Source: Diorhabda sublineata
Taxonomy: Eukaryota > Arthropoda > Insecta > Coleoptera > Chrysomelidae
NCBI RefSeq assembly: GCF_026230105.1
Contig: NC_079485.1
Location: forward strand, 27,013,572 to 27,077,571
Reading direction: 5' to 3'
DNA: 64,000 bases
Shown here: piece by piece, positions 1-10,265 of the stretch
Layout of the letters: the number at the start of each line of letters is the position of its first letter
How positions within the stretch are numbered: the first letter of the stretch is position 1
The notes under the pieces: model-generated
Databases searched by the model: none
The model's input: only the letters and a program-made list of their open reading frames with translations
What the model was told of the DNA's origin: nothing
Position numbers and translations under genes: made by a program

Positions 1-1690
1 AAGTCATCATCCTCCTCCTAGGGACTTAAATGAGCTCTAAATTACTCTTCGAGAAGAATGGGATGCTATGCCGGTGAAGTACGTCCAAAATTAAATTTAG
101 CGATTAGTATTACACAAATTGTTAGAAAACCTAATAAAAATAAAGAATAATGTTTTTTAAAATGTGTTAATTAATCATTTTTTCTTTATTTTGAATTTTT
201 TTGTAAATAATTGATAAAAGTTATTTACATTTGGAAGATTTTCTTTAAATAACCTATAAATTAACCAATTCTTACCGTAAATTAAAAATACTAATATATT
301 TCACAAAATTAAGACCAAATTTAAGTGTTCGTTTTTTTGTTTCTGTTGAGTTTAGTAATTTGGCGTTATAAAATGAAAATCACTTTTCTTTAGATATGTA
401 AAGAGAATAGATCCGTGGTTAATTTATCTCTAGCGAAAAGAAAATAGCGAAATCAATGCGTTCCAAGAAAATTTCATTATATTGGTGGATCACCTAATCT
501 TGAAATTTATGGGCGAACAAAAACGAAATACTGACCCAACTGAATGATTAACTGCAATTTTTCCACTAACATTAATTATTACAGTATTGAGTTATGGTTT
601 ATTTAATTTTAATGGACATTTCGATGAGAACCATCATGTAATAAAGACAAATTGAGCAGTTACCCCGCTTATGTTGCTTTCGAAGGCTTCTTCATTATAA
701 AGGCATACAAACTTGTATAGAATTTGGTGTGAATATCGAATACTCTTCATTAAACAAATAGCATTACAACTATAAAATATATATTTAATAATTTTTAATA
801 AAATATTCACATAAGTTGGTTCCAGATGTTGACGTTTTAGTCTCTAATGGATATCTTCTACAGCATGAAACACAAATCGAATCTGTTGTTCAGTTGTATT
901 TCCACAGAATATCACAGATCCTTTCTTATATTTTCCGATAGATCTAATATCTTGTAGTCCAATTTACCTTAGCAGAGTCCTAAAAACAGCAGTACAACGA
1001 TTATTTAATCGGAAACTCTGCTTCTCTTTTGATGAAAGGCATTTTGCTTATCTTTAATTGTTTAGTATAAAAAGACACTAATATAACCGGTCAATTTCAT
1101 ATTGACTGGATATTTGAAGCGTCTGCTTTACAGCTTTCGAGTATATTACATTTTGAATGATTTTTAAAGAAACATTTAAACATGTGGTTTCCAGAAATTG
1201 ACGTTATAGCCGCCGTTGTTGGTCAGTTGTAAATTTTTCACAATACTGCCTTGGCCTGTTTTCTGAGATTCTTAATTCAAAATACCTTGCATACGTCTTT
1301 GATGTCAAACGGCCATTATCTCAGCTATCTATGTCTTTGTCCTTGTTCAATGGGAGCAATAATTTTCCCCTCTACACATCTGTTAGTCCACGATAAGGCA
1401 TTATTATCTTATTTAAATCGGAATAAATTTACCGAAGTAACTATATTTTATCACTGGATACAAAAACATCTTAGTTAGGTATATCTAGTCTTTTCTTTAC
1501 AAAATATCGTGTCGCAAATACGGAGATTCCATATCAGTGTGTGTATAGAGTGTACTTTCTGACCTATATTTTTGCCACAGCATATACAAATACAGATCAG
1601 GTATAAAAACAAAAATATATGGGAGTAAATCAATAAACAATTACTTGTTTTACATTGTATCCAAGTTTCAAATAAGTAAATATTGACTAA
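1..1690. other. no gene seen; A+T-rich spacer
   Basis: I see no recognisable coding region or transposon protein here. The only internal structure is a degenerate pair of about 28 bp at 811-840 and 1181-1209, both reading roughly TTCCAGAxxTTGACGTT and about 370 bp apart, which may be traces of one old repeat. The short ORF at 1251-1478 has no recognisable motif and ordinary length for chance in this composition. Confidence 0.5.
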
Positions 1691-1694
1691 AGCA

Positions 1695-2712
1695 ATAGAT
1701 AAAAGTTTGAGAGTATACGAAGAAAACTTCGGATACTATCGATGCGGGTTTAGATCTGGAAGATCAGTCACAGACCACATTTTCACTCTGAAGCAAACTC
1801 AAAGAATGTCTTCATAGATTTCTAAAAATCTTACGACATTGTGAACAAAAACCATTTGTACAGCATTATAAGTCTTAGGAAAATGACACCCCAACATACA
1901 AAAACAAAGGTAAAGACAAATCAAAGAATATCAAAATGTTTCCAGACCAACGCAGGACCAAAACAGGGAGATCCTTTATCCACTACGCCGTTCAATATAG
2001 TATTAGATAGTACGTGAAATGGGTTTGAACAGAACAAGGACACTAAAAACAACGCAACAACTGACTTACGCAGACGATGTAGTAATCCTTTCAACATGGG
2101 AAAATGAACTTAAGGAAACTTGCAGAGCCTTCATAACAGAGACAGTGATCTAACGAAGATAAATCGAAGTTCATAATAATGACAACACCACAAAGGAAAA
2201 CACCAATGAGAAGTTTGTCAATACAACTGAAAGAAAAAAAAGGAATGAGCTTAGAACAAGTTCAAAGTTATGTTTATCTTGGGGTGGTTATCAAGGACGA
2301 CGGTGACAATGGAGAAAATCTGGAAGCGAGGAAAACGAGGGGAAGTAAACAGTTGGGAGGGCTAAATGCGGTAATCTCCAGAAAAGCAAAGCTACATCTA
2401 TACGAAACAATAATAATCCCAACAGTGAGCTACGGAGGCGAAACGTGGATTCTTAACAAAGCAGAGGGTAAAAAGGAGGGAGATTTATGGCCGAGGAGAA
2501 CAAATAATTAAATAAGGAATTTATTTGGAGAAGCGAAATAATAGGATCCAAAAGAATAAAGTAGTTGGGTCACATATGGCAACCAAAAAAATGATAAACA
2601 TAGAACAAGGAGGAACAAGAAAAAAAGGAAGACCAAGGAGAACATGGTACACAGAGGTGATGGAAGAGCTAAGAGAGAGAGGAATTCAGGACAAGAAAAC
2701 TAAAGAAAAAAA
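1695..2712 (+). pseudogene. non-LTR retrotransposon reverse transcriptase relic (CFDP2-like LINE), copy A
   Basis: This is a broken reverse transcriptase ORF. Read across frames it gives the RT finger region (GYYRCGFRSGRSVTDHIF, about 1720-1785), then the catalytic box TYADDVVIL at about 2063-2089, then the thumb and C-terminal part: VQSYVYLGVVIKDDG, PTVSYGGETWILNKAE (about 2420-2465), NLFGE (about 2518-2532) and the basic tail KKGRPRRTWYTEVMEELRER (about 2610-2680). This order is that of insect endonuclease/reverse-transcriptase LINEs usually annotated as craniofacial development protein 2-like. The YADD catalytic pair is intact, but there are several frameshifts and stops and the endonuclease domain is missing, so it is a 5'-truncated dead copy. 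It stops where a second LINE tail begins near 2715. Confidence 0.85.
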
Positions 2713-2718
2713 TAGGAC

Positions 2719-3039
2719 ATGGAAACATGGACATTAAAGATCAATAAACTAGAAGCCTTCGAAATGTGGACCCTTCGAAGAATGTTGCGTATACCATGGA
2801 CAGACAGAGTGAGGAACGAGGATGTACTAAGATCAGGGACTGAGAGAGTTGTTCAACTTGATCAAGGTACCCTAATTGATCATACAAGGAGAGATCGAAG
2901 GAAAGAGGGCGTAGGCCGAAAACAAATGCCATGGCTACGCAATATAAAACACTGGACTGGCATAAATAACACCGGCGAGCTGTGTCAGGCCGCTATTAAT
3001 AGATGTCTGATAGATAAGATAATCATAACAAGTTCATAA
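2719..3039 (+). pseudogene. LINE C-terminal tail, second family (copy B)
   Basis: The 106-residue ORF begins with ETWTLKINKLEAFEMWTLRR and continues RMLRIPWTDRVRNEDVL, then a basic stretch, MPWLRNIKHWTG and ELCQAAINR. These are the standard C-terminal signatures of another CFDP2/RTE-like insect LINE (SETWTL-EAFEMW-RMLRI-W, then SWLKNLR-W and ELFRxAVNK). The same kind of tail occurs on the minus strand at 55154-55411. It lies directly after copy A, which carries its own equivalent of the same region, so this is a separate element rather than a continuation. It has an open frame for its length, but lacks everything upstream and cannot be functional alone. Confidence 0.8.
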
Positions 3040-4320
3040 CAAGAATGCTGCCTGTTTCTCTCTTCTCCTTCTCAAAAAAACAAACTTGTGATTGTTAGAG
3101 CCTTTAAAAAACATTTTGGCGTGGTATTCTTGTCAACACTATTCAAAAAAAGTATATTTTGATTTAAGCCGTTACATTTATGCAATACAATTAGGTTTTG
3201 AAACATATCAATTCATTCATTTTCATCAGACATTTCCTGGATATTTGTTATTATTTTAATTAAGCAAAACATTAGTCACCCCGATTAATGAGTGATGATT
3301 TTAGCGCACTATTTATAGTAATGGAAAAATTAGGGAACAAAAATTTTAGATTTTCAATCTAAATGAATTTTTCATTTTTTTTTTTTAATAAATGGTCTTC
3401 ATTATCTTAATTTATAATTATTTTAAATATAATTAACTCTGTTTGAAACATGTTATCTATTTTGCAAGCTATAGAGGCAATTTTACTGTTTCCATAATGG
3501 CAAAACTTAAATACAAACAGAATTTATATCGAAGTGCCGTGCAAAAAAAGCGTTTGAATAAGAATTATTAAATCTATTGGACAAAAATAGTACAGTCAAT
3601 ATTCTATATTTGAAATTAAGATCATTATGTATTTAACAAAGAGTATTGATTTAGAGCAAATGAAGTTTTCATGAACATATTATCTTCAATACAAACGATA
3701 TGTGATTATCATACACCCACAATTATTTTATTGAAACCAAAGTACAAAAGTAATAGAACATTAGAAACTGCTTTTGGCTAGCAATATCCCAACACTGATT
3801 CTATGGCTAGAAATATTTCTGAAAGACCTCTGTCGTGGTATTCTCGATGCCAGGTTTCAAAACGTACAAGCTATAAATCAGGTTTCAAAACGTACAAGCT
3901 ATAAATCACATGATGTTAAATCTGATGAGTGAGGCTCATATTGATAGGGACGTATTTAGAGGTCGAAAACGAGCGAATCAAAAGCGACTTGTACGGTGAA
4001 CTAACCAAACGGCTCATTTTTCGTGTCTCTTAGCACATGGTTTCGCAAAAGTTCCAGTAAAATTGAGTTTATAGTTCTTCCTCTTGAATCAAACTCTTGA
4101 TGACTATAATCTTGATGTTCGACTTCGATTGAAGATTAAATTTTCATATACTCGTTCAGTAACAATTTTCGTGATGAAATCCGAATCTAAATCTCAATTT
4201 TCTGCAAATTAAAACATTATTTTCTTTTTATTCATCTGTTAAAGCTTTCGGAAGAAATTTATCATCAACTTATCACTGTTAAAATGTTTTGCAAGGACCT
4301 GTCCGAGAATTTAAGCTTTC
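3040..4320. other. no gene seen; one short tandem duplication
   Basis: A+T-rich spacer between the LINE tails and the hAT element. Apart from the 28-bp tandem duplication listed separately, I see no coding or repeat signature. Confidence 0.5.
3852..3907. repeat. 28-bp perfect tandem duplication
   Basis: The unit AGGTTTCAAAACGTACAAGC plus TATAAATC occurs twice in a row without a mismatch (3852-3879 and 3880-3907). Perfect identity suggests a recent slippage duplication or an assembly artefact. It lies in no recognised gene. Confidence 0.95.
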
Positions 4321-4328
4321 TACTAAGC
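4321..4328. repeat. target site duplication of the hAT element, left copy
   Basis: The octamer TACTAAGC precedes the element and recurs exactly at 4884-4891 after it. Eight-base duplication is the hallmark of hAT-superfamily insertion. Confidence 0.9.
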
Positions 4329-4883
4329 CAGGGATGGGGAAACTACGGCCCGCAAAGCGTTGAAATCCGGCCCGCGACCAGCAAACAAAAGTTAAGTACA
4401 ATTTACTTTTTATCAGAAATTACATTCTCATGAATTGGCAGTAAAGGCAGTACACTTCGGGTATAAAACCCTATTTTTGAACACCAGCAAATTGGAATTT
4501 TATAAGTCCTTATGTCGGACACAATACCTAAATATAGTTGCCTACGCTCAGAAAATAATGGCTATGTTTGGTACAAGTTGTTTGTGCGAACAAACGTTTT
4601 CAATAATGAAAAAATTGTCTTCGTAATAGGTTTTCAGATCACCTCCTTTTTCATTGTTAAAAATTTCAGCATCACAAATTTTTCGGCTTATGATGAAGTC
4701 ATGCAGAAACAAAAACAGTTCCACATGTCACATGTTCCCTTAAAGACCAGACCCACAATTAGTATTTCAGAAAAATTATGGCAATACTTTTATTTTAGTA
4801 AATAATGTAATGCCTCAACTAGGCCCGCCATATATTTCGTTAGCAAAAATTGGCACGCGAAGAAAAAAGTTTCCCCATCCCTG
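4329..4883 (+). mobile_element. short hAT-superfamily DNA transposon with intact ends
   Basis: The element begins CAGGGATGGGGAAACT and ends AGTTTCCCCATCCCTG, a perfect 16-bp terminal inverted repeat, flanked by the 8-bp direct repeat TACTAAGC on both sides. At 555 bp it is far shorter than an autonomous hAT element (usually 2.5-4 kb). It retains only the 3' end of a transposase gene, so it is an internally deleted, non-autonomous copy that must have moved using a transposase supplied elsewhere. GC-rich end segments (GGCCCGC boxes) lie just inside both ends. A relative with the same left end occurs at 47490. Confidence 0.93.
4435..4800 (+). pseudogene. hAT transposase C-terminal dimerisation domain remnant
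   Basis: A 63-residue ORF ends in AMFGTSCLCEQTFSIMKKLS, which is the hAT C-terminal dimerisation signature (xxFGSTYLCEQxFSxMKxxKS) seen in GTF2IRD2/ZBED-like insect transposases. After a frame change the segment 4640-4790 gives a plausible tail (SAYDEVMQKQKQFHMSH). Zinc finger and catalytic DDE parts are absent. Direction matches the enclosing hAT element, of which this is the only surviving coding piece. Confidence 0.8.
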
Positions 4884-4891
4884 TACTAAGC
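4884..4891. repeat. target site duplication of the hAT element, right copy
   Basis: TACTAAGC, identical to 4321-4328. Confidence 0.9.
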
Positions 4892-5245
4892 TATCAAATT
4901 GTCAATTTGAATGCACACGTCTCCAAAGTTACTATATTATCCCTATAAACAGTTTGTTTGGCACTTTTTTTCAATTTTAAGCGCAGAACTTGATACTGAA
5001 GCAGCTAAAGTAGGTAAATGACTAGCCAAAACGGGTTTAAACTTGTCGTTGCTTGTCGTAACATATAAGGGTATAAAAAATTCTAAATGAACCGTGATGA
5101 TTACTACTATAAACATACATTGACCGCATTTTCTATTACAACTCTTAGATATCTCAAGATATGCAAAAATCTGTTTTTTCTTTTCATTTTAAGGTGGGAA
5201 ATAATGATAGAGCACATCAATGAATACATTATATAGTGATAAAGC
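4892..5245. other. no gene seen
   Basis: A+T-rich spacer with no recognisable signature. Confidence 0.45.
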
Positions 5246-5249
5246 TTCA

Positions 5250-5840
5250 TCTTACAGCTCTGTAAACACATGGCCGTTGACATTTCAGGACGAATTCCGT
5301 GAAGGACGTCTAAAATCTATCGTTAAAAAAAATCGCCTTGAAAGATATAGGCATTAATATGACTAGCGTTAGCATGATATATTATCATTTGGCTAAAAAA
5401 GAATTGTTTCTGAACGATGCTGAAAAAATTTACTGTATGTGGATTCTTTCAAGACGAGTCAAATCCAAAAAAGTTGTTCGTAGTAGCGGAATCAAATGGT
5501 TGCCTGCTTCCTTGGCATTACGGATCATGTGGGAATAGTGGCGTGATACGGTCAGTTCAGCACAATCTTTGTTATACTGGAAAAATTTGGAAAACATCGA
5601 AGAGAGAGACTAATGATTCCCCGTTATGACAGTGCAAGGTCTCATAGCGCTCCTCAAGCAATTGAATTTTAACCAAGCCAAAGATCTGATTGATATCTCC
5701 ATTACACAGCCAAGATTCCATACCTACACATTAAAAACTAACTGTTTCAAAAAGGCGTATTTTGGAACTGTCTACGTCGAAGTGATTCAAAAACTGATTG
5801 ACAAGTATATTTATCTTATGAATCTTTCAAAAAACAATAA
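5250..5840 (+). pseudogene. mariner transposase relic (FLJ37770/MAPK-like mariner type)
   Basis: Across three frames the segment shows in order FREGRLKSIVKKN near 5285, SVSMIYYHLAKKEL near 5365, FFQDESNPKK near 5445, MVACFLGITDHVGIV near 5495, YDSARSHSAPQAI near 5625 and a degraded C-terminal part to about 5830. The order matches mariner transposases with the pieces EGRPKS, HEHLxVKK, FQDEPNPTK, QMIACFFGKTGHVA and HHDNASSHT. The second catalytic aspartate (DNA/DSA) is readable, the first is not, and the third (PDLAPxD) is destroyed. Many stops and frameshifts make it an old dead copy. I could not define its terminal inverted repeats. Confidence 0.7.
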
Positions 5841-6740
5841 TCACAAATCTATTTTTTTTTTCATCGTCAAGCGAGAAATATAAATATTAACTCTCGTAGT
5901 GAAATAAGAATAATTGATAAAAATATTTTGTTTACGTTTAACAGCAATAAGAGACGTTTCAAATTCTTTTTGAAATATACTTTGTTTTGGTTTGAACATA
6001 ATTTGCTGACTAAAGAAAAGTTTCTGTGAAGGCAAAATAAATCCTCGATTCATAATTATAGAAGGAATTTAATAAAATGTGAGGGTAGGCGTACAAGAAA
6101 ATACTTCTAGCTATTGGTAATTATAAATTCAAGAAAGATAATTTGTATTGTGTGTTTGAATTTTAAGTGTGAAATTCGAATAATGTTGCAATCAATTTTA
6201 TAAGCAAAAAATTTTTAAAAACAACGCCAAGAGAATATACACGCAGCTCGTATTAACATCACGAATACAGTTTCAATCAAAACGGGTATAACTTATAAAA
6301 TATTGCGTGTAATGTTGAATTCAACACGATTCATCTTACAACACAGGATTAAGTAACGCAATATAAGCAGAAATCCATAATTTAATGTCTCATTTGTCCT
6401 CACATGAGTCACCTTGGGGAATACTTTTCAGCATTGAAACGCTACATAAACAAAAAAAATGATGATTTGAATAAAATTCTCACTTATTGCTTAATCAGCT
6501 AGAGAATTAATAAATAGAGCACTGATTTTTTGTAAAAAATAAATTAGAATAGTTGAAATTCCAATTTTTTTCTAGATAACCTGGAAGGTTGATATGATCA
6601 TTATCACGATCAATCTTAAATTCCTATTAATGTCTGTGAAATACGAGTGTTACTCAGTAGAAGTTCCTTCAATTATTATAACTATAATTATTATTATTTA
6701 CATTAACACTAATATGTAAAATTCCGCACTTTGCCCTGAT
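5841..6740. other. no gene seen
   Basis: A+T-rich spacer. Short ORFs on both strands near 5841-6053 have no recognisable motif. No transposon end was seen. Confidence 0.45.
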
Positions 6741-6744
6741 CTCA

Positions 6745-7170
6745 CCCCAACATAGCTAAATCAAAAGGTTTGATCCTCTTCAGTCTTCTCTCTAGGTTGG
6801 TGTTGGTGGATTGCCTCGATGTTTACATGTTTTAAGAACCGCTGTTCGTGACTCTTTGCTAATTTAGTGGATACCTACCTTCAGTGTCTATCAGGTCCCG
6901 ATGGAAGTACCAGGGTGCCTTAACACTTTATTTTCAAATATTTTGATTATTTGGATGTTGCTCTGGCTGGCATATCCCCATAGCTGAATCCCGTAGGTCT
7001 ATACCGGTTTCAGGATTTGTTCATATACAAGTAATTTATTTAAAATTAACAGAGAGGATTGTCTTCCCAGCAACCAATTCTCTTGGATCTAATATCTAGT
7101 TTTTCTTGTTTCTTTTTTAGGTTTATGAGGTTTTCAGTGTAACTACGAATCTAGCTCCAGATATTTCGTT
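6745..7170 (-). pseudogene. Jockey-clade LINE reverse transcriptase C-terminal relic
   Basis: On the minus strand the segment near 7080-6940 reads ENWLLGRQSSL, LNKLLVYEQILKPV, TYGIQLWGYASQSNIQII and FENKVLRHPG, and ends near 6770 with RLKRIKPFDLAMLG. This reproduces the C-terminal order of Jockey-like elements (NKLLLYKxxLKPIWTYGIQLWGxAxxSNIxxxQRFQxKxLR, then RLKRxxPxDL). Only the thumb and tail survive, with frameshifts and a stop, as expected for a 5'-truncated LINE copy. Confidence 0.8.
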
Positions 7171-7171
7171 G

Positions 7172-7397
7172 TATTAGTATATGGTACCTGTTAATTGTTC
7201 TGTTCCAAATTAAAAAAAAATCACTTGGAAATTGTTATTCAAGTATTGATTCAACTAATATCTAGGCTAACAATTCACAGACTAGGGCCTTATTTTGAAA
7301 TTCAGTTTAAAAATTTTTTTTTAGATTTGCATTTTATTCAAGCAAAACACGTGAAGTAAATACGATATTAAGTACAAGGTGTCTCGTTATTTCGTTA
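7172..7397. other. no gene seen
   Basis: A+T-rich spacer between the Jockey tail and a mariner end. Confidence 0.4.
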
Positions 7398-7705
7398 ACG
7401 AATGGTCCCAGAACTATCTAGCTCAACAAAGAAAACAGAAAAGTTTTGGAAAAAAATGTGTTCATTTTTCAACGTAATCTCCTTTTAGATCCACACTCTT
7501 TTCCACGTTCAAAAAGTTCGACACCCTTTTTATAATAAGACTCGTCAAGTTCGTCAAAATAGCCATTAACTGCCAACATCACTTCATCATTGTTGAGAAA
7601 TCTTTGACACCGAGTCGTTTTTACAAGGCTGAGGGGGCTAGTTCTGGCTAGAACTCAGTCATTGATCCTGACTTCATCTTTCCACGAGATAAAGATCCTT
7701 AATAT
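7398..7705 (-). pseudogene. mariner transposase C-terminal end with one terminal repeat
   Basis: Read on the minus strand this gives a degenerate catalytic tail, then RLGVKDFSTNDEVM, LAVNGYFDELDESYYKKGVE and a degraded GDYVEK-like end. Beyond it, at about 7398-7416, is CGAATGGTCCCAGAAC, the same terminal sequence found at 40597-41629 (CAAGGGTGGTCCCAGAAGTA). So this is the 3' end of a mariner of that family. The 5' two-thirds, including the first two catalytic aspartates, are missing. Confidence 0.7.
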
Positions 7706-8360
7706 TTCTCTTAACTTCGTTAGAAAGTTTTGTACAAGAAAATAACGCGGCTTTCATGGTTTTGTCATTATTTTTTTGTGTTTGTTTATATATAGTACCA
7801 GCTATCAAATATATTCAATGTCTTTTAAATCTTCATATCGCCAGCCACTGAAGCTGTCAAATATTAAAAATCAAATTCATTCAAAGAAATTGTTCGAATT
7901 TACTTTGTTTGATAGTATGCAAACACAACCAATCGCCATTAGTCATTATAGATTCAACATTTTACGGAAACTTGTTTATTCAGAATATACACTGATTATT
8001 ACGCAGAAGATTTAAAATATAGTAGGCTCCTTCACCTTTCAACACATAACTTGATTCCATAATTCTAATTCAAATTATGCAGGAATATAATTAACACTAT
8101 AATTAATAAGCTAATATTATAAAATCATCTATTGAATATCTCTTAAAATCGCCCACACAGTAAGTGACCAGTCAATATTGTTCGATGGAAGGAAATATTT
8201 GCTAAATTAAGATAAGTATTTTTAAATGCAAAACTCTTCAAATTAAACGCATTAGTCAAATTAATATTGATGATTGGTTTTTTGTCGTATCAACTGCAAA
8301 AGGTTATTTGCGACATGTCAGTTTATAGTTTGTGGCACAATTGAGTATCTCTCCTATCCC
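7706..8360. other. no gene seen
   Basis: A+T-rich spacer. The ORF at 7776-8015 has no recognisable motif. Confidence 0.4.
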
Positions 8361-8364
8361 CTAG

Positions 8365-8694
8365 CCCCGATCAACGTAAGTACTTTTCGGAAAGTCTAAC
8401 CCGGCTTCTGGTAGATTACCTATTAGCTGATTGCGGATCCTAACACAGAACGAGATAAGGACTTTTCGGAAACTTCAACCCGGGTTCGGGTAGATCACTT
8501 ATCGGCTGACTGCGGATCTTAACCCTGAAGGACATAGAGACTTTTCGGAAACTATAACCCGGGTTCGGGTAGAGCATTTATCAGCTGATTGCGGGTCCTA
8601 GCACAGAACGAGATAAGGACGTTTCGGAAACTATAACCCGGGTACGGGCAGATCACATATCAGCTGATTGCGAATCCTAGCCCAGAACGAGATT
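8365..8694 (+). repeat. four tandem copies of a 79-bp repeat
   Basis: The mark CTTTTCGGAAA (CGTTTCGGAAA in the fourth copy) recurs at 8383, 8462, 8541 and 8620, exactly 79 bp apart. Each unit continues with AACCCGGGTTCGGGTAGA, a TATCAGCTGATTGCGGATCC-like block and CACAGAACGAGAT. Units are roughly 80-90% alike by eye. The array is visibly more GC rich than its surroundings. Degenerate units in the opposite orientation lie at 9055-9190. Confidence 0.92.
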
Positions 8695-9050
8695 CAGATC
8701 CCAATTTCCGAATGCCGCGTTCAATTTTCGGTGGAAATTTCAAATTTAAAACAGAGTCTACAAAATTTTTATTACTTCTTTGTGTGTTAATTCTCCATGA
8801 TATTTATTCATATGTATAATATATAGTTCAATAATTGTTACTCAGCATTGATCAACTATTTACTCCCTAAGTTAAATAATACTAAGCTACTTTTATTTTG
8901 AAATTCCAAAAAGTATGAAAACCTGAGTAACCTATCAATGACGCTGCTCATGAGAATTGATAGTGAACAGAAATTTAAGGGGAATAAATAATTAGTAATA
9001 TTCAAAAAGCATGTACTAGTGAAACAATCATCAGCTGATCGTATTTACTC
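8695..9050. other. spacer between oppositely oriented repeat blocks
   Basis: About 350 bp of A+T-rich sequence with no ORF signature; it sits between the 79-bp array and its inverted relatives. Confidence 0.4.
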
Positions 9051-9054
9051 ACCG

Positions 9055-9190
9055 GTCTATCAGGGTGGAGAGGACATATGAATACGACCCGATTAACTCG
9101 TTTCCGAAGAACAATGAACGTGATCCGGATTAGTTTCGGAACATTCGGAAGATGATTGGGTTAACCCGATCATAGTTTCCGAAAATTCCT
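9055..9190 (-). repeat. degenerate inverted copies of the 79-bp repeat
   Basis: Read on the minus strand, 9190 to 9055 gives TTTTCGGAAACTATGATCGG, then TTCGGAAACGAGTTAATCGG, then an ATCAGCTGAT core near 9030-9045. The first 14 bases match the forward array units exactly. The CCGGTTAACCCG-like blocks correspond to the AACCCGGGTTCGGG part of the forward unit. Confidence 0.65.
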
Positions 9191-9266
9191 AATATCGTTT
9201 GAACAGTTGATAAGTAGTCTTTCGTTTTTATACTCTTGACTGTTCAACAATGAATGTGTAGCATAT

Positions 9267-9504
9267 AGGCCCTCCGCACACGGGTCGACTCATTTGTAAT
9301 TCGAGTTGTCAACGGGAGTCGCGTGTAACTTTGTGTGTGTTTCACAGTGGGAGTCCTCACACGGGCCAACTGCCAGCCGTCAACTCAAACTCAGTTGGCA
9401 ACGTGAATCGCATCAGTTGCACGTAACGCTGACTCCCGGTCGCCTGCAATCTCAGTCCCGTAGTTGCGTGCCGTACAATAGAAGACCACGGGTGCGGAGG
9501 GCCT
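9267..9504. mobile_element. 238-bp MITE-like unit at the left of the Harbinger element
   Basis: Bounded by AGGCCCTCCGCAC and GTGCGGAGGGCCT, a perfect 13-bp inverted pair, with TAT on both sides (9264-9266 and 9505-9507). It is GC rich, with several GTTGCAACT/CAACT-type words. It may be a MITE of the same Harbinger family inserted next to, or forming, the end of the larger element. Confidence 0.6.
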
Positions 9505-9512
9505 TATATTAT

Positions 9513-9790
9513 TTAAAATGAGTGATCAATCTCAATCAAGCAATATTTCTCTTGTTGAAGAGGTGGAGAAGCATGAAGTGTTGTACAACTACCACCTTCC
9601 TGGTTATTCAAAAAAAGATGTATTGTAGGATCAACCAATCTCACCAATTCTTCAAAGCTTTCTTTTGTCATCTTATAGAATGCTACAAACTTCGCATCTG
9701 TTTTTTTCAGTTCTTTCGGCAGCAACAAACAGCCTGCGGTTTAAGTTTTTTTGAATATACGATACCGTGTGTACTGATAGTAATCTATCA
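9513..9790 (-). pseudogene. HARBI1/ALP1-like transposase fragment
   Basis: The 71-residue minus-strand ORF starts LLPKELKKTDAKFVAFYKMT and continues KESFEELVRLVDPTI, the N-terminal signature of PIF/Harbinger nucleases (ELRxDDxKFFxYFRMSxxxFDxLLxxxxPxI). Upstream in another frame (about 9790-9730) YQYTRYRIFKKT fits the segment just before. The DDE nuclease core is absent: the frame runs into the left-end unit at 9504. The protein would also need a separate MADF/Myb-like partner, of which nothing is seen. Confidence 0.75.
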
Positions 9791-9921
9791 TTTGTTCCTC
9801 AGACTCACTAATGCTAGAATGCATTTTCAAAAACTAGCACTACATAAAATAAAATTATAGAAATATAATTTCACTCGTCCGATCTCTGTTGCCGAGAGTT
9901 GCGGACTGAAATTGCATACAT

Positions 9922-10050
9922 GGCCCTCCTGTATGTGGACTCCAGTTGCAAACAGGTTGCACAACTCCGATTGCACGATTTCGATTGCGCGTTGCGTAGT
10001 CAAGTTGCAAACTCAAATTGCAAATGAGTCAACTCGTGTGCGGAGGGTCT
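9922..10050. mobile_element. right-hand MITE-like unit of the Harbinger element
   Basis: Runs from GGCCCTCCTGTATGTGG to GTGTGCGGAGGGTCT. The inner left end is more diverged than the outer right end. It contains repeated GTTGCAAACxxxxTTGCA words like those in the left unit. Confidence 0.45.
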
Positions 10051-10265
10051 TAGGTTCTCATTACAAGTTTCTCATATCGGTGGATTTTCTCGATTAAATA
10101 AATAAGAGTGTGTGCCCTCGCCTTAGGCAATCGATTTTTATTTGGTTCGTACGACTGAAACTGTTTCCCATGGTTTGAAAGATATTAATATTGATTGCGA
10201 TCTATTCCAATAACTTAGCCATTTGCTTTGAACTTTTGTTCTGATTATTATTTTATAGACATTGG
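10051..10265. other. no gene seen
   Basis: Short A+T-rich spacer. Confidence 0.4.

Larger units (their letters stand above)
9267..10050 (-). mobile_element. PIF/Harbinger-type element with terminal and internal end copies
   Basis: The left end AGGCCCTCCGCACACG and right end CGTGTGCGGAGGGTCT form terminal inverted repeats, and similarity continues inward (GACTCATTTG / CAAATGAGTC). A transposase fragment of HARBI1/ALP1 type lies inside on the minus strand. Right-end-like sequence (GTGCGGAGGGCCT) also occurs inside at 9492-9504, and left-end-like sequence (GGCCCTCCTGTATGTGG) at 9922-9938, so two short end-to-end units flank the coding fragment. At 784 bp the whole is a deletion derivative. The right flank is TTA, in keeping with Harbinger targets; the left flank is ATA, so the duplication is imperfect. 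Confidence 0.75.

Noticed and set aside
9522..9860. 112-residue plus-strand ORF
   Set aside because: It is the shadow of the Harbinger transposase fragment on the opposite strand.
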